A DNA stretch of 64,000 nt, from the NCBI GenBank assembly GCA_035550655.1, contig DASZOU010000033.1, positions 433,114 through 497,113 on the forward strand, written 5' to 3'. Source of the DNA: DASZTV01 sp035550655 (GTDB taxonomy: Bacteria; Actinomycetota; Actinomycetes; JAFAQI01). This document shows, piece by piece, positions 42,783 through 51,777 of the stretch. The number at the start of each line of letters is the position of its first letter. The stretch's first letter is position 1. A program made the position numbers and the translations under genes. The notes below the pieces were generated by a model. That model worked only from the letters and a program-made list of their open reading frames with translations. It had not been told where the DNA came from and searched no databases.

Positions 42783-44733
42783 TGTCTGCCGCCGAGGCGC
42801 GGTAGCCGGCGCATAGCCGCGGCCATTCCCGTAACAGCTGCAAGTGGGCCGCGGATCCCCTCGCCATGAGTCGCCGGAAGGTCTCCGGGTCCCGCTGGTA
42901 CCACGCCGCGGTCGAGCCGTCAGCAGCGGACACGATCGCGCCATCCAGGTGCGACAGCGTCCACCAGTGCGCATCCTGGCTCGCGACCACGGCCTGCGGG
43001 CGATCGGCCGCCGCCGCGGCCACCGGCCGCAGCTGACGCACCGCGCCGAGCGCGGCCTTCACGACGAGATCGAGCGGGTTCGACGGCGAAGACGGCTCCT
43101 TGCCCCGCTTCGGCGGCTTGACCCGCCGGGCCGCGGGGAACTGCTCGATGTCCGGCTCGCCGCGAGCATCGGTGAACGCGGCGCGCACCCGCCGGAGCTC
43201 CGCCGGCCTCGTCGCCAGATCCCGATGCAGGTGGCCCGGCCCCGACAGCACGTCTTCGATCGCCATGATCCGGAGCTCAGCCGTCGAGTACTGCATCGAG
43301 AGCAGATGCTGCAGCTGATGCTGATAGCTCTCGGTGACGAGGGCGCCACCACGCGGGTACGGCGAGTGCAGCAATGCCGCGACGAGCCGGTTGCGCAGAT
43401 GGTGGTAGGCCTGCCAGTCGAGCGCGTCGTTCTTGTCCTGCCACGGGACGTGCCAGACAGCGACGCCCGGCATGGAAACGGTAGGGAAGCCCGCGGCGGC
43501 AGCACGCAGGCCGTACTCCGCGTCGTCCCACTTGATGAACACCGGCAGCGAAAGGCCCACCTGCCGAATCACGCCGGTGGGGATCAGGCACATCCACCAG
43601 CCGTTGTAGTCGGCATCGAATCGCCGGTGCAGCCACGGCGTGTGGCGCAGCGAGCGCCGGCCGAAGTCATGGGCGGAACGCGTTTTCGGTGCGGCGCCCC
43701 ACCACCAGCGGTACTTCTCCACCGTCTCGGCGAAAGCATGCAGCACGCTGCGGTCGTAGAGGCTGAACATGTGACCGCCGACAAGGGTGGGACGACGGCA
43801 CAAATCGGCGAACGTCAACGCCCGCAGGATGCTCTCGGGCTCGGTGACGACATCATCGTCGAGTAGCAGCGCGTAGTCACTGCTGCCGTTGCTTGCGGTC
43901 TCGTCCATCACGCGCGCGAAGCCGCCCGACCCACCGAGGTTGGGCTGGCGTACGACGTCGAGGCGGTTTCCCAGACCCTTGGTCGCGTCCGCGAAGTCGG
44001 GGTGGTCCGCGACGTGATCGCTGCCCTGGTCGATCACGTAGACGCGGTCCACCACGTCGAGCAGCTCGGGTGACGAAGCGAGTACCCGCAGCCCGTCGAC
44101 ACAGAAGTCCGGCCGGTTGTAGGTCGTGATGCCGATGGACACTCGGCCGTCGACCGTGCGGTCGGTGCGAGCGGCCCATTCGGCGGCGTGCAGCGTGACG
44201 GTCTCGGGGCCTGCGACCACGTCGAACCAGTACCAGCCACCGTCGACGAAGGCCTCGAGCGGCAGCGTCACCGCTATGTCTCCGGCGTCTACGACGGTGA
44301 ACGACTCGACCGGATGGCTGTGGCCCTTTGCATTCGAGCGGTAGACCACGATCGTGCAGTCGCCGGTGACGCGAACACGAAGCACGACCTGGCTGATGAC
44401 CGTCCAGCGCTTCCAATACGACGCCGGGAAGGCATTGAAGTACGTCGCGAAGGAAACCCGTGAGCCGGCCGAGACGACCGCCGACCGCCGGTTCGCCAGG
44501 TCTCCCATCGACTGCGCGCCACCGCTGCAGCGGACGGCGTCTTGCGGTCGGCTGGCGGCCGCGTTGACCGCGGCCTTCTCGCCCCGCTTCTTCTTCTCTT
44601 CGTCGTCCTCGTCGTCAAGCATGACGAGTGCGGCGCCGCGGTCCATGTCGGTTTCGACGTACAGCGGAAGAACGTCGAGGACGCCCTCGGGCGGGAAGAC
44701 CACCCGCTGCAGGACGCGGAGCTCATCGGCCAT
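42700..44733 (-). CDS. GlfT2-like galactofuranosyltransferase
   Basis: A 677-residue bifunctional galactofuranosyltransferase of GT2 type. It has an N-terminal beta domain, VSIGITTYNRPDFCVDGLRV starting the catalytic fold, LLLDDDVVTEPESI (the DDD metal site), FIKWDDAEYGLRAAAAG (catalytic Asp pair) and VWHVPWQDK (metal-binding His), followed by a helical C-terminal region. In mycobacteria GlfT2 extends the galactan with alternating beta-1,5 and beta-1,6 links. A charged DEDDEEKKKRGEK run sits near residue 41. It overlaps Glf by 1 bp (TGATG). Confidence 0.9.
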   Translation of the reverse strand: MADELRVLQRVVFPPEGVLDVLPLYVETDMDRGAALVMLDDEDDEEKKKRGEKAAVNAAASRPQDAVRCSGGAQSMGDLANRRSAVVSAGSRVSFATYFNAFPASYWKRWTVISQVVLRVRVTGDCTIVVYRSNAKGHSHPVESFTVVDAGDIAVTLPLEAFVDGGWYWFDVVAGPETVTLHAAEWAARTDRTVDGRVSIGITTYNRPDFCVDGLRVLASSPELLDVVDRVYVIDQGSDHVADHPDFADATKGLGNRLDVVRQPNLGGSGGFARVMDETASNGSSDYALLLDDDVVTEPESILRALTFADLCRRPTLVGGHMFSLYDRSVLHAFAETVEKYRWWWGAAPKTRSAHDFGRRSLRHTPWLHRRFDADYNGWWMCLIPTGVIRQVGLSLPVFIKWDDAEYGLRAAAAGFPTVSMPGVAVWHVPWQDKNDALDWQAYHHLRNRLVAALLHSPYPRGGALVTESYQHQLQHLLSMQYSTAELRIMAIEDVLSGPGHLHRDLATRPAELRRVRAAFTDARGEPDIEQFPAARRVKPPKRGKEPSSPSNPLDLVVKAALGAVRQLRPVAAAAADRPQAVVASQDAHWWTLSHLDGAIVSAADGSTAAWYQRDPETFRRLMARGSAAHLQLLREWPRLCAGYRASAADITSPQQWRAAFEVASQPARLPPTAPGR

Positions 44734-45902
44734 CAGTCGTCGTCACCAGCGGTGAGCGGCGCGCCTTCGGTGAAGTGGGGCCGGAGCTTGTTGTCCACCA
44801 TCGACAGTGCGGCGCCGATCGCCATGTGCATGTCGAGGTACCGGTAGGAGCCAAGGCGGCCGCCGAAGAGGACTCGCGGCTCTCGGTTGGCCATGTCGCG
44901 GTACTTCAGGAGCCGCTCGCGGTCGGACACGGTGTTGATCGGGTAGTACGGCTCATCCCCTGGCTCGGCCACTCGCGAGTACTCCCGCATGATCACGGTG
45001 CTGTCGCCGGGGTAGTGGTCGCGCTCGGGGTGCAGGTGCCTGAACTCGTGGATTCGGGTGAAGGGCACCGACTCGTCCGCGTAGTTGACGACCGACGTCC
45101 CCTGGTAGTCGCCGGTGTCGCAGACCTCGATGTCGAGATCGAGGGTGCGCCAGCCCAAGGCCCCTTCCTCGTAGTCGAAGTACGCATCGATCGGCCCGGT
45201 GTACACGATCGGCACCGCACCGATGACATCGCTCCGGACGGCGGAGAAGTCCGACCGGAGCTCGAGCGAGATCTTCGGGTGGTCCGCCATTCGCTCGAGC
45301 CAGGCCGTGTAGCCATCGACGGGCAGACCCTCGTAGGTGTCGTTGAAGTAGCGGTTGTCGAAGGTGTACCTCACAGGCAGTCGCGTGATGATCTCGGCAG
45401 GGAGATCGCGCGGGTCGGTCTGCCACTGCTTCGCGGTGTAGCCGCGGATGAATGCGTCATAGAGCGGACGGCCGATCAGTGAGATGGCCTTCTCCTCGAG
45501 GTTGCGAGCGGCGCCTCGCACCTCACGGGCCTGATCGACGACGAGAGCTCGCGCTTCTGCCGGGCTCATCGCGCGATCGAAGTACTGGCAGATCGTCGCC
45601 AGGTTGATCGGCAGTGGGTAGACCCGGCCGTCATGGCGGGACCACACATGGTGGCGGTAGTCAGTGAACGCAGTGAAGTGGTTCGCGTAGTCCCACACTC
45701 TGCGGTTGGAGGTGTGGAACAGGTGCGAACCGTAGCGGTGGATCTCGATCCCGGTGCGAGGCTCGACCTCGCTGTAGGCGTTGCCGCCCAAGTGCTCGCG
45801 GCGCTCGATGACGCGCACCTTCAATCCGAGCTCATTGGCGCAGCGTTCGGCGACGGTCAGCCCGAAGAATCCCGAACCGACCACCAGCAGGTCGTAGCTC
45901 AC
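44733..45902 (-). CDS. glf: UDP-galactopyranose mutase
   Basis: A 389-residue FAD enzyme that converts UDP-Galp to UDP-Galf. It has the dinucleotide motif DLLVVGSGFFGLTVAERC, GGNAYSEVEPRTGIEIHRYG, the hallmark HLFHTSN, YTAKQWQTDP and the C-terminal FAD motif GRLGSYRYLDMHMAIGAAL. GTG 45902 is chosen as the start because it overlaps the stop of the upstream GT2 gene (GTGA) and begins the Rossmann strand. It supplies donor sugar for the adjacent GlfT-like enzymes. Confidence 0.95.
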   Translation of the reverse strand: MSYDLLVVGSGFFGLTVAERCANELGLKVRVIERREHLGGNAYSEVEPRTGIEIHRYGSHLFHTSNRRVWDYANHFTAFTDYRHHVWSRHDGRVYPLPINLATICQYFDRAMSPAEARALVVDQAREVRGAARNLEEKAISLIGRPLYDAFIRGYTAKQWQTDPRDLPAEIITRLPVRYTFDNRYFNDTYEGLPVDGYTAWLERMADHPKISLELRSDFSAVRSDVIGAVPIVYTGPIDAYFDYEEGALGWRTLDLDIEVCDTGDYQGTSVVNYADESVPFTRIHEFRHLHPERDHYPGDSTVIMREYSRVAEPGDEPYYPINTVSDRERLLKYRDMANREPRVLFGGRLGSYRYLDMHMAIGAALSMVDNKLRPHFTEGAPLTAGDDD

Positions 45903-46780
45903 CCAGCTAGTCCGAACGCAGGCTCGCGAGAGACGACAGGCATCGGCTCGACCGCGGGCTCGAACCGGGTCGCGACCAGACTTGTGTAAAGCCCGCGGCG
46001 CAGCCGCCACGGCACCAGCCGGTAACCGCCGCGCACCGCGAGGTTCCGCGCGTACTCCGGTCCCGATGTGATGCCGGCTCGGCGCATCTCCCGCTGCAGG
46101 ACAGCCTCGGCTCGCAGCATGCCGGCGCCGCCGCGGCGCTGGTAGGCGCCACCGCCGACGCGGTAGTAGACGAGCGGCTCAGCCACGTTCACCGGCTCCG
46201 CGCCGTCGGCGAGCATCCGGGCGAACAGCCAGTAGTCCTCCATGCGCGCCAACCGTCCGTAACCACCCGCTGCCTGCACCGCCTGCCGCCGGTAGACAAC
46301 CGTTGGATGGTTGAACGGATCGTGCAGCCGGGCGTACTCACGAATGACGGCGGCTTCCACCGGCGGGATACGCCGCCCGACTACGTGGTCGATGTCGTCG
46401 GTGAACTCGAGCAGACCCGCGCCGACGATGTCGGCGGACTCGATCAACGGCAGCTGAACCTGAAACCGCCACGGCATCGACACGTCGTCTGCGTCCATCC
46501 GGGCGACGACGTCGTACTGACTTGCCTCGAGGCCGGCGTCGAGCGCCGGACCCAGACCGACGTTGTCGTCGAGGCGCAGATACGTCACGGGAACCGGCGA
46601 TGTCTCCCGCAGGTGCGTGATGCAGGAGGCGAGCTCGTCGTCAACCGGCCCGTCCTGCACCAGGACGACCTGGTCGGGCGGCAGGAACTGGTCGTGCGCC
46701 GAGCTGCGGAAGGCACGGTCGAAGTGGTTCGGGCGGTCACCTGCGAACACGGGCAGCAGGAGCGCGAACGGCTCGTGCAC
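45899..46780 (-). CDS. family 2 glycosyltransferase
   Basis: A 293-residue GT-A enzyme. It begins ALLLPVFAGDRP, has the nucleotide-sugar motif ARMDADDVSMPWRFQ (DxDD metal site) and ends with RLARMEDYWLFARML (catalytic ED). First gene of a leftward operon with glf and the GlfT2-like gene. It starts with GTG 46780. Acceptor not predictable. Confidence 0.88.
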   Translation of the reverse strand: MHEPFALLLPVFAGDRPNHFDRAFRSSAHDQFLPPDQVVLVQDGPVDDELASCITHLRETSPVPVTYLRLDDNVGLGPALDAGLEASQYDVVARMDADDVSMPWRFQVQLPLIESADIVGAGLLEFTDDIDHVVGRRIPPVEAAVIREYARLHDPFNHPTVVYRRQAVQAAGGYGRLARMEDYWLFARMLADGAEPVNVAEPLVYYRVGGGAYQRRGGAGMLRAEAVLQREMRRAGITSGPEYARNLAVRGGYRLVPWRLRRGLYTSLVATRFEPAVEPMPVVSREPAFGLAG

Positions 46781-46972
46781 GAGGTCTGTCTCCGATCCGG
46801 CGAGGATGCCGCGCTGCGGCCTCCCACGTGCTGACGAGGACAGGCTTGCCGACCAAGTTGCGCACCCGGAAACCGGTTGGCGTACGGCGGGCGATCAGTA
46901 GGTGAACCTCCGGCGCGACCCGGTTGGAGCGGCTTTTTGCCGGGCTATCTTCCGCGAGTGGGGAGCCTGCCT

Positions 46973-48178
46973 GTGGTGTACCTGCACATCGGCGAACCCA
47001 AGACAGGCAGCACGCATCTGCAGCAGGTGATGTGGCGCAACCGCGCCGCGCTCGCACGAACCGGCCTGATGCTCCCCGGACCGCGGCCACTCGCCCACTG
47101 GCGCGCCACCCAGGATCTCCGCGAGGTCGAACAGCTCCCGAACGATCCGATCGGGCCGCACGCCGGCGCGTGGGACCGGCTCGTCCGCCAGGCGCTACGA
47201 GCACCCCGTGCTGCCGTCATCTCGCACGAGCTGCTTGCCGCCGTCAGCGAGGCGCAAGCCAGGCGTGCTCTCGACTCCTTCGGCGAGGCCGAGATCCATG
47301 TGATCCACGCCGTTCGCGACTTCGCAACGCTGCTGCCCGCCGAATGGCAGGAGAGCGTGAAGCACCGGAGCACACGCTCGTGGCCGGACTGGCTTCGCGA
47401 CGTGATCGACCAGGAGGCTGAGTCAGCGGATCGCAGACAATGGTGGTTCTGGCGGGTGCACGACTCGCTGGAGATTCTTCGCATCTGGTCCGCAGGTCTG
47501 CCGCCGGAGTGCGTGCACGTCGTGACGGTCCCACCGCGAGGCAGCTCGCCCGACGTACTCTGGCGGCGCTTTGCCGGGATCGTCGGCGCCGACCACAAGT
47601 CGATCGACGTCACGCGAGCGTCGACGAACCCGTCGCTTGGAATCGCCGAGGTCGAGTACCTTCGCCGGCTCAACCTGGAGCTGCCTGAGGAGATCCCTGA
47701 CTGGTTCTACATGCGGACCGTCAAGGAGGTCATCGCGAACAGCGCGTTGACCAACGGCTCCAAGGCCGAGCGTCTGGAGCTTCCCGCCGAGCGTCACGAA
47801 TGGGCGCGCCAGCAGTCGCGGTGGCTCGCCGATGGCTTGCAGCGCTCCGGATTCGACATCGTCGGTGACCTCGACGACCTCGTCCCGTTCGAGCCTTTGG
47901 GCTCCAGAAGCCCAGCGGACCTGGACGAAGAGGAGCTGCTCGGACCATCGCTGGCAGCGACAACCACGCTGCTCACGGCTATCGCGGCCACCCAGGGCGT
48001 GGCGGCGGAGCCGGTCGAAAGCGACCCGCTTGGTTCCAAGACGCCGTCGAAGATCAAGCAGGCGGTGATCGCGATGAGCCTGCGGTCACAAACCGCGCAC
48101 CGGCTTCGCCGTGGCTACTGGCACGTTGCGAACGCGAGACGGCGAATCCGTCGTGCGTCTAGGGATCGGGCGGCATGA
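46973..48178 (+). CDS. sulfotransferase-like protein, copy 1 of a tandem pair
   Basis: About 401 residues. The start region VYLHIGEPKTGSTHLQQVMW resembles the 5'-phosphosulfate-binding loop of PAPS-dependent sulfotransferases (PKxGTTxLQ). The later VIHAVRDFATLLPAEWQESVK matches the 3'-phosphate-binding Arg-Asp helix of that superfamily. GTG 46973 (GGGGAG 7 nt upstream) is preferred over earlier in-frame starts. It is followed in ATGA overlap by a paralogue. By family it would transfer sulfate from PAPS to a glycan or lipid; acceptor unknown. Confidence 0.7.
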   Translation: MVYLHIGEPKTGSTHLQQVMWRNRAALARTGLMLPGPRPLAHWRATQDLREVEQLPNDPIGPHAGAWDRLVRQALRAPRAAVISHELLAAVSEAQARRALDSFGEAEIHVIHAVRDFATLLPAEWQESVKHRSTRSWPDWLRDVIDQEAESADRRQWWFWRVHDSLEILRIWSAGLPPECVHVVTVPPRGSSPDVLWRRFAGIVGADHKSIDVTRASTNPSLGIAEVEYLRRLNLELPEEIPDWFYMRTVKEVIANSALTNGSKAERLELPAERHEWARQQSRWLADGLQRSGFDIVGDLDDLVPFEPLGSRSPADLDEEELLGPSLAATTTLLTAIAATQGVAAEPVESDPLGSKTPSKIKQAVIAMSLRSQTAHRLRRGYWHVANARRRIRRASRDRAA

Positions 48179-49305
48179 GCAACCCGACAGTGTTCCTGCA
48201 CATCGGAGAGCCGAAGTGCGGAACGACGTTTCTTCAGGACATCCTCTGGCGGCATCGCTCCGTCTGGGCACGGCAAGGGCTCGTCCTGCCCGGCATCGAC
48301 AGCGCGGATCATTACCGGGCCGCGCAGGACCTCCGGGACCTCCAACAGGACGCCGATGACCCGGGCGTCACGTGGAGCGGGGCGTGGGCCGCCATCGCGA
48401 AACAGGCGCGGGCGACGGAGCGAAAGTCAGTCATCACGCATGAGCTGATGATCGGCGCGGACGCTGACCAGGCGAGGCGGGCGGTGGCGAGCCTGGCCTC
48501 CGCGGACGTACACGTCATCGTGACAGCGCGCGACCTGGCGTCGCTGCTGCCCGCTGAGTGGCAGGAAACAGTCAAACATCGCAACTCCCGCACCTGGCGG
48601 CAATGGCTCGGCGACATCATCGACACCCCGCCGGGACGCCGGCGACCGCGGGCGCAGTGGTTCTGGGCGGCGCACGACACCGCCCGGATCTTGCGGCGAT
48701 GGTCGATGGTGGTGCCGGCCGACCGGATCCATCTGATCACCGTGCCTCCGCCCGGCTCGCCTCCCGAGCTGCTGTGGCAACGATTCGCGTCGGTGATCGG
48801 CATCGACGGTACGGCGGTGGACGTCGCCGGCGCGCGCGCCAACGCCTCGCTTGGTACGCCGGAGGTCGAGCTGCTTCGACGCCTCAACGAGCGCCTCTCC
48901 GAGCTGCCGCAGTGGTTCTACGCCCGCAACGTCAAGAACACCCTCGCCCAACACGTCCTCGCCGGTCGATCGGCCGGCGCGCGTCTCGCGCTGCCCGAAG
49001 AGCGGCACGAGTGGGTCCGGCAGCAGTCACGCCGCCGCGTTGCCGATCTGGCTGAGCTGGGCGTCGAGGTCGTCGGCGACCTCGACGAGCTTCGCGCACC
49101 GGATGCCTTTCCTGCTGGGGCAGACCCGTCGGAGGTCAGCGACACCGACCTGCTGGACGCGGCCCTCGATGTTCTAGCGTTCACGATCGAGCGCCGTTAC
49201 CAGCACGTGAACAAGCCGGCAGCTCTGCTGCGATCCCGGGCACTCGCTCGATTGCGGCCGAGAGTGGAGCGGATCGGGCTCGCTGCACGCCGGCGTTTCG
49301 GGTGA
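48175..49305 (+). CDS. sulfotransferase-like protein, copy 2 of a tandem pair
   Basis: A 376-residue paralogue of the preceding gene. VFLHIGEPKCGTTFLQDILW is the PAPS-loop counterpart, and VIVTARDLASLLPAEWQETVK the second site. Much of the chain aligns with the upstream copy (for example PAEWQE, WFWxxHD, ERHEWxRQQS), so the pair arose by tandem duplication. It overlaps both neighbours by 4 bp and is thus co-translated with the GlfT1-like gene. Confidence 0.7.
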   Translation: MSNPTVFLHIGEPKCGTTFLQDILWRHRSVWARQGLVLPGIDSADHYRAAQDLRDLQQDADDPGVTWSGAWAAIAKQARATERKSVITHELMIGADADQARRAVASLASADVHVIVTARDLASLLPAEWQETVKHRNSRTWRQWLGDIIDTPPGRRRPRAQWFWAAHDTARILRRWSMVVPADRIHLITVPPPGSPPELLWQRFASVIGIDGTAVDVAGARANASLGTPEVELLRRLNERLSELPQWFYARNVKNTLAQHVLAGRSAGARLALPEERHEWVRQQSRRRVADLAELGVEVVGDLDELRAPDAFPAGADPSEVSDTDLLDAALDVLAFTIERRYQHVNKPAALLRSRALARLRPRVERIGLAARRRFG

Positions 49306-50234
49306 TCGAGATGCGCGTCGTTGCTGTGGTGGTCACCTACAACCGGCTTCCGTTGCTGTTGAAGTGCCTCATGGCGATCGAGGCGCAGACCCGTCCGGTC
49401 GACGCGATCCTCGTCATCGACAACGCCTCGAGCGACGTAACCCGTACGGCGGTACAGCAGAACCACCCGCGGGCGGAGATTCACTCGTTGTCGTCGAACA
49501 TCGGCGGCGCCGGCGGGTTCGCCTACGGCATCGACGCGGTACGGCGGTACGCCGACAAGGTGTGGTTGATGGACGACGACGCGGCGCCCCACCCGGACGC
49601 GCTGGCGCGGCTGTTGGCAGCGCAGGATCGTCATCCGGGTGCGCCGCCAACACTTGTCGCAAGCCGCGTCATCGACCACGACGGCCACCCGATCCCGATG
49701 AATGTGCCGCGGCCCCGACCGTTCGCTCGCAAAGCCGCGCGGGAAGCCGCGGGCGCAGCCGGGTGCGTCCCGATCCGGTCGGCGTCATTCGTGTCCGTCC
49801 TGCTCGACGCAGCCGCCTGTAGGAACCACGAGCTGCCGATCGCGGACTACTTCATCTGGAACGACGACTTCGAGTACACCGCGCGGCTGCTGCGACACGG
49901 TGTCGGCCTGTGGTGTCCGGCGAGCGTCGTCGAGCACGCCGTCGATGCCGGAGCCGGCCCCGGTGCTCGCTTCGGCTACGAGGTCCGCAACAAGCTGTGG
50001 CTGCTCACTCGCAGCAACGCGCTCAGCCCGTTGGAGCGACTGCTGTACGGCGGCGCAACCTTCCGCCGATGGATCGCGATGATCGCCGCGTCAGATCAAC
50101 CGTCTCTCCTGCTCCGCCACCTGACCGCGAGCATCTATCGGGCCGCGCGCAGCGGCCCGCGGCCCACGGCAGAGATCCTCGAGCAGGTGAAGGCGACTAC
50201 GGACCAGACGTCGCAGACTTTCGCCGTCCGCTGA
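49302..50234 (+). CDS. GlfT1-like family 2 galactofuranosyltransferase
   Basis: A 310-residue GT2 enzyme. It has RVVAVVVTYNRLPLLLKCL, NIGGAGGFAYG, KVWLMDDDAAPHPDAL (DDD metal site) and IWNDDFEYTARLLRHG (catalytic residues), the pattern of mycobacterial GlfT1, which adds the first Galf residues to the lipid-linked linker. The start is GTG 49302 or ATG 49311. Its 3' end overlaps the convergent phosphoesterase gene by 38 bp. Confidence 0.87.
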   Translation: MIEMRVVAVVVTYNRLPLLLKCLMAIEAQTRPVDAILVIDNASSDVTRTAVQQNHPRAEIHSLSSNIGGAGGFAYGIDAVRRYADKVWLMDDDAAPHPDALARLLAAQDRHPGAPPTLVASRVIDHDGHPIPMNVPRPRPFARKAAREAAGAAGCVPIRSASFVSVLLDAAACRNHELPIADYFIWNDDFEYTARLLRHGVGLWCPASVVEHAVDAGAGPGARFGYEVRNKLWLLTRSNALSPLERLLYGGATFRRWIAMIAASDQPSLLLRHLTASIYRAARSGPRPTAEILEQVKATTDQTSQTFAVR

Positions 50235-51768
50235 TCGAGCCCTCCGGTGGGATCTGGCCCGGCCCGGTCGTGCCGCACTTCAGCGCCGCGCGCGTGTAGT
50301 TCGCCGGACGCATCGCCGGCAGCTTCGGGAACGTGGGCTCACGGCGGCGCATCGCGGCGAGGTCCAGGCAGTCAGTCAAGTCATTGGCGTTGGCATCACG
50401 GTAGGTCAGCGCGCCGAGATTCCACTTGCGCTCCACGAAGGCAAGGATCGAGCCGAAGTCGTGAACCTTCGACGACACGTGATCACGCTTCGCATACGGC
50501 GACACGACGATCGCCGGGACCCGGAAGCCGTAGCGCCGGAACCCGTCGTACGTTGGCTCCTTCAGCTTGACCAAGGGCGGGATGAGATCGGGAGCGAGCG
50601 CGACCGGCGGCGGGACGTGGTCGTAATAGCCGCCGTGCTCGTCGTAGGTGATGAACAGGATCGTCTTGTGCCAGGCCGGTGACCGGCCGACCGCGTCGAC
50701 GACCCGCTGCAGCAGCTTCTCCCCGACGACGATGTTCTGCGGGTTCTCCTGCGACTGGGTGCCGAAGTCCGGGTCGATGAGGCTGAAGCCCGGCAGACTG
50801 CCCGCTGCGGCATCGGTGAAGAACGCGTCGAGCGGCTTCTTCTGCACGGCGGTCAGCACGTCGTTGAGCGGGTACAGCTCGGCGCTCGCGCCCAGGGGCC
50901 ACTCCGCGCAGTAGTCGGTCCAGCTGATGCCGTGCAACGTCAGCCTGTCGAAGATCGTGCCGTTCGCCGGAACGACCAGCGCGACATCGGAGGACAGCTC
51001 GCTCGGATTGGTCTCGACGTCTCCGGTCATGCCGCACGAGGTGCCGGCGATCAGGAATCGACGGTTGGCATGCGTTGCGCCGAGCAGCGAGCAGAAGAAC
51101 CGATCGCAGATCGGAAAGTGTGTGGCGAGGTCGTAGAAGAACGGCAAGTCGTGCTCGGTCCAGTAACCCATAGCCACCGGGCCGTTCTCGAGCGGGATGG
51201 AGGGTGCCACCGGTGCCCGGACGAAGCCGTCCATCTTGCCGTTGTTGAACTGCTCGTGACTGGAAACCCACTCGTTGCTCGGCCGCTGGTGGAGCTGGCA
51301 GGTCGTGGGCATGCGGAACGCGTGCTGCGTGCGCCCGTCGGGTCGAGGGTTGGTTGCTGTCGGTCTGCCGTTCTTGCCGATCGTGAAGCCGTCACCGCGA
51401 GGGCGCTGGCCCTCGCCTCGGCCGAGCATGCCGAGAAAGTTGTCGTACGAGTGGTTCTCCATCATCAGTACGACGATGTGCTCAATCTCGGGCATCGTGT
51501 CGGTGCCCGCCGGCAGGTGCGGCGCCGGGCGCGACCCGGGATGGCGCAGCGTCCGCTTGCCGAGCACTTGCAGCGCAGCGCGGACCTCAGGCGCATCCGG
51601 TGTGAACAATCCGGCCGGGGCGGCCGCGGCGGATGGAGTCTCCCCGCCGAGCACACCTCCCGCGGCGGCGGCACCGGCGACGGCTGCGGCGCCGCCAAGC
51701 AACAGGGCCCGACGGCTGATGCCGCTGCGCCCAGGCGTCGCGGGGTCGTCGCTGCGGTCGATCACCAA
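50197..51768 (-). CDS. Tat-exported phosphoesterase (phospholipase C / acid phosphatase family)
   Basis: A 523-residue exported phosphoesterase of the bacterial phospholipase C type. The Tat signal is SRRALLLGGAAAVAGAAAA. The metal-binding and nucleophile region reads IVVLMMENHSYDNFLGM, and ILFITYDEHGGYYDHVPPP and GFRVPAIVVSPYAKRDHV are typical family blocks. It acts outside the membrane on phospholipids or phosphate esters. The last 38 bp overlap the GlfT1-like gene on the other strand. Confidence 0.9.
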   Translation of the reverse strand: MVIDRSDDPATPGRSGISRRALLLGGAAAVAGAAAAGGVLGGETPSAAAAPAGLFTPDAPEVRAALQVLGKRTLRHPGSRPAPHLPAGTDTMPEIEHIVVLMMENHSYDNFLGMLGRGEGQRPRGDGFTIGKNGRPTATNPRPDGRTQHAFRMPTTCQLHQRPSNEWVSSHEQFNNGKMDGFVRAPVAPSIPLENGPVAMGYWTEHDLPFFYDLATHFPICDRFFCSLLGATHANRRFLIAGTSCGMTGDVETNPSELSSDVALVVPANGTIFDRLTLHGISWTDYCAEWPLGASAELYPLNDVLTAVQKKPLDAFFTDAAAGSLPGFSLIDPDFGTQSQENPQNIVVGEKLLQRVVDAVGRSPAWHKTILFITYDEHGGYYDHVPPPVALAPDLIPPLVKLKEPTYDGFRRYGFRVPAIVVSPYAKRDHVSSKVHDFGSILAFVERKWNLGALTYRDANANDLTDCLDLAAMRRREPTFPKLPAMRPANYTRAALKCGTTGPGQIPPEGSISGRRKSATSGP

Positions 51769-51777
51769 CCGATGATG

